In this document: positions 8,938-17,885 of the stretch, piece by piece
How the letters are laid out: every line of letters begins with the position of its first letter
How positions within the stretch are numbered: the stretch's first letter is position 1
NCBI GenBank assembly: GCA_000769715.1
Contig: JROS01000031.1
Coordinates: forward strand, 1-32,742
DNA: 32,742 nucleotides
Source: Desulfobulbus sp. Tol-SR
GTDB taxonomy: Bacteria; Desulfobacterota; Desulfobulbia; Desulfobulbales; Desulfocapsaceae
Reading direction: 5' to 3'
The notes under the pieces: generated by a model
Database searches by the model: none
Told to the model about the DNA's origin: nothing
What the model saw: only the letters and a program-made list of their open reading frames with translations
Program-made: the position numbers and the translations under genes

Positions 8938-9345
8938 TCATTTCTGCCCCGGAGTCCCGGCGAACAGGCCCTTCAACCAGCGCCAGAACCGCTGCAGGAG
9001 TGTCCCCCGGCGCTGGCGGTTGATCTCTTCCCGCCGTTTTTCGATGGCGATGATCTCCGCCGGGGTGAAATCCTTGCGGAACAGATTCTCGTCGGCCTCG
9101 GCGACGAGCAGTTTCAGGACATCGCCGCCGAAGGGGACGACCGTCACCTCGATCTCCTGCCAGCCCAGGTTGCGACAGGCCACCAGCCGCCGATAGCCGG
9201 CCACCAATCGGTTGTTCTCGTCGAGGACGACCGGGTTGAGCAGGCCGACGTTGGCGATCGATTTCTCCAGGGCCGCGATATCACCGGCATCCTTGCGGAT
9301 CCGCGCCCCCTCCTCGACGACGATCTCACTGATCGCTTTCTTCAT
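8938..9345 (-). CDS. Stand-alone ParB N-terminal-like domain protein
   Basis: A 135-residue protein. Residues about 15-70 show the ParB/Srx N-terminal fold pattern: a conserved IRKDAGDIAALEKSI helix, GLLNPVVLDENNRLVAGYRRLVAC (box I and box II-like; the GxRRxxA segment is the nucleotide-contacting signature), then LGWQEIEVTVV. There is no helix-turn-helix or dimerisation domain after it; the C-terminus is basic (RREEINRQRRGTLLQRFWRW) with an amphipathic aromatic helix that might touch membrane. The ATG at 9345 follows GGGGAGCGGAG. Because the DNA-binding parts are missing, a chromosome-segregation role is not supported. Nucleotide binding (CTP or ATP) is inference from the motif. Confidence 0.75.
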   Translation of the reverse strand: MKKAISEIVVEEGARIRKDAGDIAALEKSIANVGLLNPVVLDENNRLVAGYRRLVACRNLGWQEIEVTVVPFGGDVLKLLVAEADENLFRKDFTPAEIIAIEKRREEINRQRRGTLLQRFWRWLKGLFAGTPGQK

Positions 9346-9496
9346 CTCCGCTCCCCTCTCCGCCCGCAATTCCGAATATCATAGCATACCGCATCTTCAT
9401 CTCTGTTGTCCATGATACTCAACATCCTCTTCTTCACATGCCTTTTGTCGCCCGCACGGTCTCGCCGCCCGCCGAGGATCGGCACCGATTCGACGG

Positions 9497-11755
9497 CTAC
9501 TTCACCTCGAAGCGGACCGTCGTCGTCGTCAGGCCGGTCGTCGTTCCCGCGGTCCAGATCCGGGCCTGGGCCAGGTGCCCGCCCCGCGCCAGCGGCCACA
9601 TGAAATGCCGCTCTCCGGCGCCGCTGGTCCCGATGACACTGCCGTCGACCAGCCACTCGACCCGTTCGATCCGGCCGGCACCGGCGATCCGCAACGGGTA
9701 GGCCTCGACGGTGTCGGGGATCCGCGGGTCCATGACCATCTGCAGGTTCGGGGTCGGCCGTACCAGCCGGAAGGCGATGTCGCCGCCGTCCGCCTCGCCG
9801 CCACCCGCCGGGGAGGAGCCGCCGTGCCGGCGGCAGACCGAACCCGGCCCCTTGCCCGGCAGGTATCGTTCCCGGATGCGCGGACACCCCGGCCCGGCCC
9901 GGCGGCCGCTCTCCCGGCAGATCTCGACAGTCAGCAGCCGCGGGCTGAGGAAGAGCGGGGCGGCCTCCTCGGAGCGGTTGAGGCGGGCGAACACGGAGCG
10001 CAGGGCCAGTCCCGGCCCGGTGGTGCCGGTCACCCCGTCGGTCGGCCGGCGGTCGAGATTGCCCATCCAGATCCCCACCGTATAGCGATGGTTGAAACCG
10101 ACGGCCCAGGCATCGCGGTGATCGTTCGAGGTCCCGGTCTTGACCGCCGTCTGCACCGGCATCCTGAGGATATTGCCGTGGCCGAACTCGAGCTGCCGCG
10201 CCTGGGGATCGGCGAGGATGTCGGCGATCAGCGACGCCGCCTCGGCGCTGTAGATCCTCCCTGTCGGGGCCGCGGCATTTCTCCGGCCGTCGAGGGTGAA
10301 GCGCAGGGGTCGGGCAAGGCCGCTCCGGGCCAGCACGGCGTAAGCCTGGACCAGTTCGAACAGCGTGATCTCGCCATTGCCCAGGGCCAGACCTTCGCCG
10401 TAGTGATTGGCCGACCGTGACAGACTGGCGAAGCCCAGATCGTGCAGACGGGCCAGAAAGTCCTCGACGCCGAGGGCCTGGACGGTGCGGACGGCCGGGA
10501 TGTTGAGCGAATTGCCGAGGGCCTCGCGCAGCCGCAGCGGTCCGTAATGTCTGCGGCTGTAATTGCGGAAGGGATGGATGCCGGAGCCGATCGGCCGGGC
10601 CAGTGGCGAATCGTCGATGATGGTCGAGGCGGTCCAGCCCCGCTCGAGGGCCAGGCCGTAGAGGAAAGGCTTGAGGGTCGATCCCGGCTGGCGCGGTGTC
10701 GTCACCGCATCGATCCAGCCGCCGGGCAGAGCCGTGGCCAGGCCGCCGCCGTTGACCCAGGCCAGGACCTCGTCGGTCTGGTGATCGACGACGAGCGCGG
10801 CGCCGTCAACCAGACCCCGGTCACCGATGTCGGCCAGGCTCTGCTCGATCATCTGCTGGATATCGCGCTGCAGGGCGGCATCGAGGGTGGTAAGGACCCG
10901 GGGTTGCACCCTGCCGTCAAACCGCGTCAATTGGCGCAGGAAGTGGCCGGCGTCGACCGGCAGCCGCCACTCCGGGGGACGAACGCCGCCGGCAGCCGGA
11001 TCACCGATTGCCGAGGCGGGGATCGTTCCGCTATCGACCAGGTAGTCGGCGAGCCGGCGCACCGCCTGGTGCAGCCGGTCATCGCCCCGCCCCGGTTCCA
11101 TGCGGCCGGGGGCGCGGATCGCCGCCGCCAGGGTCAGCATCTCGACCGGATCGAGGGTATAAAGATCGCGATCGTAATACAGTCGCGCCGCCTGTCGGAC
11201 CCCCCGCCGCTGCCGGGCATAGGGGACCTGGTTGAGGTAGAACTCGAGGATCTCGGCCTTGGAGAACCGCCGCTCCAGCTGCGCCGCCTCGATCCCTTCC
11301 AGCCAGCGGGACCACAGGGTGCGCGGTCGGGGATGGAGGATCCGCACGACCTGCTCGGTGATGGTACTGGCGCCGCGCACCGCCCGCAGGGACCTGAGGT
11401 TCTGGATCAGGGCGTGCCCCCGGGCCAGCCAGTCGCCGCCATGATGGCGGTAGAAACGGCGGTCCTCCGAGGCCAGGAAGGCCTGCTGCAACAGCGGCGG
11501 AATCTCGTGCAGGGCCAGCCAGTCGCCGACGTTCCAGGGATTGTCGTAGGTCGTGGAGAGGGGGAGGCCGTGGCGATCGAGATATTGCGGCCGCTGCACG
11601 TCCAGGGCCTGGGGCGCCAGCGCGGCCGGCACAGGGAAGAGAGCGGCCCCGGTCGCGGCCGCAAGCCACCAGGCCGCGCCCAGCAGCACCAGCAGCAGGA
11701 CGCCGGCGGACAGCAGCCCGCCCCTTCTCCGGAAGACCTTGTCCTCTCCAGTCAT
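9497..11755 (-). CDS. pbpC: Penicillin-binding protein 1C (bifunctional class A PBP)
   Basis: A 752-residue inner-membrane peptidoglycan synthase with a periplasmic catalytic part. One membrane helix lies at about residues 14-38. The glycosyltransferase 51 domain follows, with catalytic Glu97 in ASEDRRFYRHHGGDW and GASTITEQVVR at about 128-138. The transpeptidase domain shows SxxK (Ser359-Lys362 in PGSTLKP), SxN (Ser416-Asn418 in GNSLNIP) and KTGT (539-542). The last about 90 residues match the PBP1C C-terminal domain. Together with the alpha-2-macroglobulin gene 47 bases upstream it forms the pair known from E. coli yfhM-pbpC, where the macroglobulin is thought to trap proteases after envelope damage while PBP1C repairs the wall. 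The start at 11755 gives the expected cytoplasmic N-terminus. Confidence 0.95.
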   Translation of the reverse strand: MTGEDKVFRRRGGLLSAGVLLLVLLGAAWWLAAATGAALFPVPAALAPQALDVQRPQYLDRHGLPLSTTYDNPWNVGDWLALHEIPPLLQQAFLASEDRRFYRHHGGDWLARGHALIQNLRSLRAVRGASTITEQVVRILHPRPRTLWSRWLEGIEAAQLERRFSKAEILEFYLNQVPYARQRRGVRQAARLYYDRDLYTLDPVEMLTLAAAIRAPGRMEPGRGDDRLHQAVRRLADYLVDSGTIPASAIGDPAAGGVRPPEWRLPVDAGHFLRQLTRFDGRVQPRVLTTLDAALQRDIQQMIEQSLADIGDRGLVDGAALVVDHQTDEVLAWVNGGGLATALPGGWIDAVTTPRQPGSTLKPFLYGLALERGWTASTIIDDSPLARPIGSGIHPFRNYSRRHYGPLRLREALGNSLNIPAVRTVQALGVEDFLARLHDLGFASLSRSANHYGEGLALGNGEITLFELVQAYAVLARSGLARPLRFTLDGRRNAAAPTGRIYSAEAASLIADILADPQARQLEFGHGNILRMPVQTAVKTGTSNDHRDAWAVGFNHRYTVGIWMGNLDRRPTDGVTGTTGPGLALRSVFARLNRSEEAAPLFLSPRLLTVEICRESGRRAGPGCPRIRERYLPGKGPGSVCRRHGGSSPAGGGEADGGDIAFRLVRPTPNLQMVMDPRIPDTVEAYPLRIAGAGRIERVEWLVDGSVIGTSGAGERHFMWPLARGGHLAQARIWTAGTTTGLTTTTVRFEVK

Positions 11756-11802
11756 GATCCGCCCCGCCCTGTCTCCGTTTTCACCACGTCGGCGCGGTGG
11801 CT

Positions 11803-14800
11803 CTATCTCCCTGGCCCCGCCGTCGCCGCCTCGACCCGCAGCCGCCCCGGCTCACTGTCGCCGAAGACATCCGGGGCATACATCTCCTCGGCGTGGACCG
11901 GACCGATCCGGAAATCGCCGGGGGTGATGGCCTGGGCCGCGTAGCGCAGGTGGTAGCGGCCCGCCGGCAGCCGCTCCGAGTAAAACCGCACCGCGTCATG
12001 CCGCAGTTCCCGGTGATAAAACCCCCAGCCGTACTGCCGCCAAGGGGTGAATCGTTCCCCATGGGATCCGGCGGCAAATTTTGCCTCCTCGCCGCCCGGG
12101 TCATCCGCCTGGGCCGTCGTCGCCAGGTCCCGGTTGACCGGTTCGAGGCCGCCGGGGACCGGATCGTCGACGACGACGAAGCAACGATCGGCCGACAGCT
12201 GGACAAAGAGATCGACCTGCACCACCTCGCCGCTCTCCATCGCCAGCGGCGGCTGCAGCAGTTGCCGCCGGCCGGCGCGGACGACGCTGTACTCCCGATG
12301 GACCTCGATGCCGGCGTTGACCGCGGTAATGGGCGGGTGGAGCGGGGTGTAGGCGAGCCGGGCGGCGTAGTAGAGACGGCCATCCCCCTCCTTTTCCAGG
12401 CCGAGCCGGGTCTTGCGGCCGGCATCGCCTGCGGTCAGCGGCCGCTGCAGCACGAGCGGCGGATCGGTGAAGGCGGTGAACCGCCCCATGCCGAAGGGCC
12501 TGGCATCCAGAGTCCCCTGGATCCGCATATCCGGGCGCTGCTGTTCGAAGAGCCGGGTATACTCGGTCAGGGCCTTGACGACGAACAGGTTCTCCTGGGT
12601 CCCGGCCCAGTGATCGCGTCCCTGGCGGCTGAGGGTGAGCGAGCGCATCATCCGTGCCGGCATCTCGCCGATGCCGGCGTCGGCCGGATTGGCGACGAGC
12701 CAGGCCAGCAGGTTGATCAGAATGGCGGCATTGTCGCGGACCGGGGAGGCAAGCAGCGCTTGATAGCCGCTGTCGAGCGTCTCGCCGAAGACCTGGCCTC
12801 CCCCCGTCTCTCCGGCATGACTGAGGATTCCGGCCAGGACCTCATGCTGCTGCGGCAGCGGCATCCCGGTAAGAAGCATCGCCCGGAGGTAGAAGGAGCG
12901 CCCGAACAGGCTCATCGCCGGGAGCTGTGCCTGGTAGCGGCGGACGTCCCCGGCCGTCACCCGGCCCCGCTCGGCCAGCGCCGCCAGGGCCAGCGCCCGC
13001 ACCGTCATCGTCATGCCCCGGCTGTAGTCGTCCGGAGTCGCATCGTGGCGGAGGAGATTGAGCAGATAGTCCTGCAGCCTGGCCTCGACAGGCGCCGGCG
13101 GCGGATGGCCCTGCTGCCGCATCCAGTTGAAGGCCTGCAGGGTGAAGGCGCTCAGGTAGGGCGAGACGTGCCGGTCCTCCGGGATATAGAAGGTCATGCC
13201 GCCGTTCGGGGCCTGGTGCTCGATCGCCGCCGCCAGCGTCTCCGCCACCGCGCCGGCGCTCTCGGGCCAGGAAAAATCGGTCTTCAGGAAGGGTTTGAGC
13301 GGGGGATACATGGCCGCCATCACCCCCCTGGTCAGCTTCTGCTCCCAACAGGAATAGGGGTAGTCGCGGACAAAGGCGAAGGCCCCGTCCACCCCGCCGA
13401 CCACGGTGGGCGATAACTGCAGGCTGATCGAGCCCCTGTCCTCCCGAATGTCTTTGGGCACGGCGACCGGCACGATGGCCTCCGTTCCCGAGGTCATGCC
13501 GTAGACGGCCGAATTTACCACAAGCTCCTTGTCGAGGACCCGCAGGGTCTGCCTGAGGCCGTCGGTATCGGCGGCATCACCGGCGGACACCGTGAACTCG
13601 ATCTTCCCCGCGCCGGTGGCGACCAGGGGCAGGCGCAGGTCGACCCGTTTGAACGGGGCGGCGGTGACCGTCTTCGCCAGCATCGCCGGTCCGCTGCCGG
13701 CACCGGCAGCCGCCGGTTGTGCCGGCCCCTCTGCCCTGATCACGACCTGCAGCCGGCGGGCCGTGTCGGTCCGGTTCATCAGGGTAAAGACGGCATCGAA
13801 ACGGTCGCCCGTCACCACCTGATTGGGCAGGGCCGGACGGATCTCCGTCGACTGGTTGACCTTGAAGCCGCCCTGGCCCAGTCCCATCCGGTCCTCCGGG
13901 GTCACCGCCATCGCCAGCACCCGCCAGCCGGTGAGATTGTCCGGCACCCGGAAGCGGATGGTCGCCTTCCCTGCCGCATCGGGCCGCAATGACGGGTTCC
14001 AGTAGGACACGAATTTGAACAGCGACCGCATGCTGAGGTCGGGACCGCCGCCGCCGCCGGGGCTCGCCCCCTTGAGGGCCAGTTTCTCGCGTCCGACCAG
14101 CTGCATCACCAGGTTATAGTTGCTGAGATCGAGATCGTCGAGCGAGTAGAATCCCCGGTACGGATCGAAGGCCTTTTCCCCTTCGAGCAGGAGATCGAAG
14201 ACCGCCTCGTCGAGCACCGCCACCGCCAGCTCGACCGGCGGGGCCGCCCCTTCCGTTCCGGCATGGCGCGGACTGACCTGGAGGTCGACCCGCACCTCGT
14301 CGCCCGGCCGGTACACCTCCTTCTCCGGCCGAACCTCGACCGCCAGCTCCTTGTAGGGGTCCTGCACCGGCACCTTGACATAGCCCATCCGCCAGGTGGG
14401 TTTGCCAAGATCCTCGCCCTGCGCTCCCGGCGGCCTGTCGACCCGGGGCGAGGTCACCAGGACCGACAGGTAGAACCCGGGAAGATAATCCGGCTTCACC
14501 GGAATCTCGATGATCTCGGAACTGCCGGCCAGGACCTGCTGCCAGCGGTGGATCACGCCGAAACGCTCGACGGTGATCAGGGCCTGCGCCCCGGGGAAGG
14601 GGTTCTGGACCAGGAAGCGGGCCGTGTCGCCGATCCGATAATTGTTCTTTTCCGGGAAGACATCGAGGAGATTGCCCGGGGTCGACTCCCAGACCATCGT
14701 CCCGGCCCCGGTCACCCAGCGCTCGATGACCGTCGCGTGGCGGCGGCCCCGGCCGTCGACGATCGTCGCGGTCAGGCGCAGCCGTCCGGCATGGCCGGGG

Positions 14801-17202
14801 GTGAACCGCATTTCGACCGGGCCGCTGCCGGAGGTTGCCTGCAGCTGCTGTTCGGGTTCCCAGCGGTGCTGGTACTCGGTGAGATAATCGCTGCCGGCCC
14901 CCTTGACCCGTGCGGCCCAGGTCTTTTTGTATTCGGTCGTCACGCTGACCGGGACATCGGGGACGATTCTGCCCTCGCGATCGACCACCACCACCCGCAG
15001 ACCGGCGCTTTTGTTCTCTTCGAGAGTCCAGTCGCCCTGCAGCACCCCGACAAAACGGTCCCGGCCGTAACAGGGGGCGGAGGTCCGGCCGGCGATCGAT
15101 TTGCCGCGGTCATCGCTGACGGTGCTCTCCACCGTCAGCCGCCCGAACCAGACCGGCGTCTCGACGACGGCAAACGAGCTGACCATCGTCCCCCTGTCAT
15201 CAAGGTGCCCCTCGGTTTCGTAGAGGGTCTGGGGGCCGACCTCGCCGACTTCCCGGTATTCGGTACTGTCAAACTGGTAGCCGGAGATCTCGGGTCGATC
15301 CGGGATGAATGGCCGCGGTTCGAGGGTGGCCGTCACCTTGGTCGCCGCCTCGGTGTAGGGGCCGCCGGCATGGAGCCGGGCCTCGCTGGTCACCTCCACC
15401 GTATCGCCGGTGGTAAAGCTCTGGCCGTTGAGATCGGCGGTCACCTTGAACGGCGACGGGGTGAAATCACTGACCAGGACCCGCAACGGCTGCCATTCCT
15501 CCTTGGAAAAACTGCTCGTCAGCCGGAACCGGTACCAGCCGACCGCGCCGTTCCGCGGCAGTCTGATCTCGCCATCGAAGGACCCGAAAGGGGACAGAAT
15601 AATATTTTTCCGCTCGTGGACGATTCTGCCCAATGGGTCCTCGACCGCCAGATGGTACCGCGGTGGACCGGACTTGGCCTTGCCGCCCTCTGCCTTCCGG
15701 GACGGAACGGCGGCGGCACCCTTCGCCGCCACGCCGGCCCCGGTCGCCGGATCGCCGGCATCACCTGCGACTCCCGGCGGCCGGGTGAAGCGCAGGTTGT
15801 TCTGGTCCCGGACGTAGATCTTGAACTGCACCGTGTCGCCGGCCCGGTAGATGCCCTGGGCCGTCGCCCCCCAGGTATGGATATGGCCGTGCAGCGGCCG
15901 CAGCCATTCGGGGATGTACTCCCGATTGGCCCCCTCCGAGGCGGCCTGGTACTCGTAGCGGACCGGCAGCATCGCCAGGTCGCCGTCCTTGACACAGCGC
16001 AGGAAGAGACCGGGTTTGTCCTCGCCGTCGGCCCAGATCAGCTCGAGGGTCGGATCGAGCGTGGCGGTGCCCGGCAGTTCGGCAACGCCGTCCGCCGCCG
16101 TCTCCGCGGCCGCCAGTATCCGGCCCGGTCGGTTGAGCTCCCTGAAGGTGCGGGCCAGTGCCTCCACCCTCACTCCGGAGACCGGTTCCCCTGTCCGCAG
16201 ATCGGTGATCCAGACCAGACTGTTGTGATGGCCGAGCTTGAGGTGGACCTGAAAGGGGGTGACCTGGGCGAAAAACCACGCCTCCTCCGCCGCTTTGTCG
16301 GGGACCTGCGGCCGGGTCGTGAAGTGGCCCTGGACCAGGCCGGAGTCGGCGCCGACCATCGCCCGAACCCCGAGCGGGACCGGGATCGAGGCGTCCTGCG
16401 GCCCGTCGGGCCTGACCACCCGCCGCGCCCCCGCCATCCTGCCGGCCGCTGCCGCCGTCTCGTAGGTGAGATCGATCGCCTCGAGGTTGACCGCCCAGAC
16501 ATGGGCATCGGTTTCGAGCCCCTTCTCCAGGACCGGCAGATTCTTCAGCAACGCGAAATCCGGGGCCCGGTGATCGGTGGCGAAGACCATATCGACCGGG
16601 TCGGCGAGCCGACGGCCGAACTGGTCCTTGATCGAGGCTGCGGCAAACTGCAGCCGGTATTCGGTGAAGGGGCGGAGAATCGACTCCGGCAGAAAAAGCG
16701 GGTACCGTTCTCCCTCGCTGTGGGTCTGGCCCAACCTGTAATAGGAATGGACTTCGTCCCAGGGATCGGCGTCGGGCTCCCGGCGGACCAGGGGAGGCGT
16801 CAGCTGCAGGCCGGCGGCGACATCTTCGGTCAGGACCGGGGATGAAAACAGCAGCGAGATGCCGCCGGAGGGCAGACAGCGCTGGCGGGCGGCCGGCGTG
16901 GTATCCGGGGCGACCACCACGGTCTCATTGCCCGCGTCCGTACACTCGATGCCGAGAAAACGGAACTCGGGGATGGCGAACAGGGTGTCGATCACCCGGT
17001 TCTCCGTTCCCGCCAGCCGGCCCTTCGTCGAGAGCAGGCCCGGTTCGACGCGCAGTTCGACCGCCATCCCGGTGGGCAGATCGGTCTGCGGCCGGACCTG
17101 CCACAGGCCATGGCTGTACGCATCCTCCTCGACCACCGCGGCAATGCGGCGTCCTCCGGCAACCGAATAGAACAGGTGGGCGGCGAGCGAGGCCGGGTCC
17201 AT
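11803..17202 (-). CDS. Bacterial alpha-2-macroglobulin (main frame, 5' end broken)
   Basis: About 1800 residues of a large periplasmic protease-trap protein of the type encoded next to PBP1C. Recognisable segments are IPEFRFLGIECTDAG, the AGDTVQFKIYVRDQNNLRF macroglobulin strand region, the WNPSLRPDAAGKATIRFRVP segment before the thioester part, and YPYSCWEQKLTRGVMAAMYP. This last keeps the CxEQ thioester motif (codons near 13339-13350), so a reactive thioester is possible. An internal ATG (17202) opens the listed frame; no signal peptide is present in this frame. Homology continues a few codons upstream of it (WDAQPVTRIRFNLP), while the true N-terminus with signal sequence is in another frame at 17237-17530. 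A frameshift and probably a deletion separate them, so an intact exported protein is unlikely unless the sequence is in error. Confidence 0.85.
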   Translation of the reverse strand: MDPASLAAHLFYSVAGGRRIAAVVEEDAYSHGLWQVRPQTDLPTGMAVELRVEPGLLSTKGRLAGTENRVIDTLFAIPEFRFLGIECTDAGNETVVVAPDTTPAARQRCLPSGGISLLFSSPVLTEDVAAGLQLTPPLVRREPDADPWDEVHSYYRLGQTHSEGERYPLFLPESILRPFTEYRLQFAAASIKDQFGRRLADPVDMVFATDHRAPDFALLKNLPVLEKGLETDAHVWAVNLEAIDLTYETAAAAGRMAGARRVVRPDGPQDASIPVPLGVRAMVGADSGLVQGHFTTRPQVPDKAAEEAWFFAQVTPFQVHLKLGHHNSLVWITDLRTGEPVSGVRVEALARTFRELNRPGRILAAAETAADGVAELPGTATLDPTLELIWADGEDKPGLFLRCVKDGDLAMLPVRYEYQAASEGANREYIPEWLRPLHGHIHTWGATAQGIYRAGDTVQFKIYVRDQNNLRFTRPPGVAGDAGDPATGAGVAAKGAAAVPSRKAEGGKAKSGPPRYHLAVEDPLGRIVHERKNIILSPFGSFDGEIRLPRNGAVGWYRFRLTSSFSKEEWQPLRVLVSDFTPSPFKVTADLNGQSFTTGDTVEVTSEARLHAGGPYTEAATKVTATLEPRPFIPDRPEISGYQFDSTEYREVGEVGPQTLYETEGHLDDRGTMVSSFAVVETPVWFGRLTVESTVSDDRGKSIAGRTSAPCYGRDRFVGVLQGDWTLEENKSAGLRVVVVDREGRIVPDVPVSVTTEYKKTWAARVKGAGSDYLTEYQHRWEPEQQLQATSGSGPVEMRFTPGHAGRLRLTATIVDGRGRRHATVIERWVTGAGTMVWESTPGNLLDVFPEKNNYRIGDTARFLVQNPFPGAQALITVERFGVIHRWQQVLAGSSEIIEIPVKPDYLPGFYLSVLVTSPRVDRPPGAQGEDLGKPTWRMGYVKVPVQDPYKELAVEVRPEKEVYRPGDEVRVDLQVSPRHAGTEGAAPPVELAVAVLDEAVFDLLLEGEKAFDPYRGFYSLDDLDLSNYNLVMQLVGREKLALKGASPGGGGGPDLSMRSLFKFVSYWNPSLRPDAAGKATIRFRVPDNLTGWRVLAMAVTPEDRMGLGQGGFKVNQSTEIRPALPNQVVTGDRFDAVFTLMNRTDTARRLQVVIRAEGPAQPAAAGAGSGPAMLAKTVTAAPFKRVDLRLPLVATGAGKIEFTVSAGDAADTDGLRQTLRVLDKELVVNSAVYGMTSGTEAIVPVAVPKDIREDRGSISLQLSPTVVGGVDGAFAFVRDYPYSCWEQKLTRGVMAAMYPPLKPFLKTDFSWPESAGAVAETLAAAIEHQAPNGGMTFYIPEDRHVSPYLSAFTLQAFNWMRQQGHPPPAPVEARLQDYLLNLLRHDATPDDYSRGMTMTVRALALAALAERGRVTAGDVRRYQAQLPAMSLFGRSFYLRAMLLTGMPLPQQHEVLAGILSHAGETGGGQVFGETLDSGYQALLASPVRDNAAILINLLAWLVANPADAGIGEMPARMMRSLTLSRQGRDHWAGTQENLFVVKALTEYTRLFEQQRPDMRIQGTLDARPFGMGRFTAFTDPPLVLQRPLTAGDAGRKTRLGLEKEGDGRLYYAARLAYTPLHPPITAVNAGIEVHREYSVVRAGRRQLLQPPLAMESGEVVQVDLFVQLSADRCFVVVDDPVPGGLEPVNRDLATTAQADDPGGEEAKFAAGSHGERFTPWRQYGWGFYHRELRHDAVRFYSERLPAGRYHLRYAAQAITPGDFRIGPVHAEEMYAPDVFGDSEPGRLRVEAATAGPGR

Positions 17203-17236
17203 CGGCAGATTGAAACGGATCCTGGTGACGGGCTGC

Positions 17237-17530
17237 GCATCCCAGCTGCGGTTCGATGGTCACCGGGATCTCGGCCGCCTCCCGCTCCATCCGCCCCAGG
17301 GGGACGACCGGACGATCGAACTCGATGACCACCTGGCCGCCGGGCGGCACCTCAGCCCCGGCCGGCGTGATCCTGACCACCTCGATATCGTCGCCTTTCC
17401 CCCGTGCGGCGGCGATGAACGGCCGGGCGGCACACAAGGAGAGGAGGACGAGGCACCACACCAGGACGACGATAATCGGACCGGACGGTTCAGTCGAAGA
17501 CAACGAGCTGGAACGGGTAGGAGTCTGCAC
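17237..17530 (-). pseudogene. N-terminal fragment of the alpha-2-macroglobulin gene (out of frame)
   Basis: This frame starts at GTG 17530, after GAGGG at 8 bases, and encodes a membrane/signal segment (IIVVLVWCLVLLSLCAA, about residues 19-35). The first macroglobulin-type strands follow: DIEVVRITPAGAEVPPGGQV, then IEFDRPVVPLGRMEREAAEI and PVTIEPQLGC. Family resemblance stops at the last Cys, and the rest of the frame is nonsense. The main frame takes over at the same bases, 17245-17237 (CTGGGATGC), reading WDA and then QPVTRIRFNLPMD. From memory of the family, about 65-75 residues (the WRWLN region and the first part of the next domain) should lie between the two, so the junction looks like a deletion over a short shared sequence. 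Confidence 0.75.
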
Positions 17531-17616
17531 GGCGGAACCCTCACGAGAAGGTGACAGGGTACGGGTGCGATATCCCGGGATATTGCCTCCCGCGGCGATG
17601 GCCGGTATTCCGACCT

Positions 17617-17645
17617 ATCGTAGTGTATCACCACCGTCCCGGCAA
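17617..17645 (-). promoter_or_regulatory. Candidate sigma-70 promoter of the macroglobulin-pbpC pair
   Basis: On the minus strand TTGCCG (17645-17640) and TACGAT (17622-17617) are spaced by 17 bases, each matching 4 of 6 consensus positions. It lies about 90-115 bases upstream of the GTG at 17530. Tentative. Confidence 0.35.
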
Positions 17646-17791
17646 CTCCTTTTACGGGCTATGCCTTCCCTCCTGTCCCTGACAGATGCGGGTGGAGACG
17701 GGCGACATACCAACGACCAGATCAGGAAGAAGTCGAAAGTCCGCCATGATCAGCCGCAGTGCGGCACGCCGGTACAAGAATGGAAAATCGG

Positions 17792-17815
17792 CCCTGCCGA
17801 CAGGCATCGGCAGGG
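17792..17815 (-). terminator. Hairpin downstream of the glutamate-synthase-like gene
   Basis: A perfect 9-base stem, CCCTGCCGA-caggca-TCGGCAGGG as read on the plus strand, sits 70-94 bases past the stop of the minus-strand gene at 17886. On the minus strand it is followed by CCGATTTTCC, a short T-run only, so it is a weak or Rho-assisted terminator candidate. Confidence 0.45.
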
Positions 17816-17885
17816 TGAAGATCGCCGGCGGGCCTCCGGGCCGTGAACCGAATTCGACCCGGAGAACCAACCAGTCCGGAGATGC

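Larger units (their letters stand above)
17531..17885. other. Intergenic region upstream of the macroglobulin gene
   Basis: No gene recognised in these 355 bases. It holds a candidate promoter for the macroglobulin-pbpC pair (17617-17645) and a hairpin (17792-17815) positioned as a terminator of the glutamate-synthase-like gene; both are listed separately. Confidence 0.5.

Noticed and set aside
14263..16845. Very long open frame (about 860 codons) on the plus strand opposite the macroglobulin gene
   Set aside because: The product is low-complexity, Arg/Gly/Pro/Asp-rich and shows no family pattern. It mirrors the real minus-strand gene and results from high GC at third codon positions.
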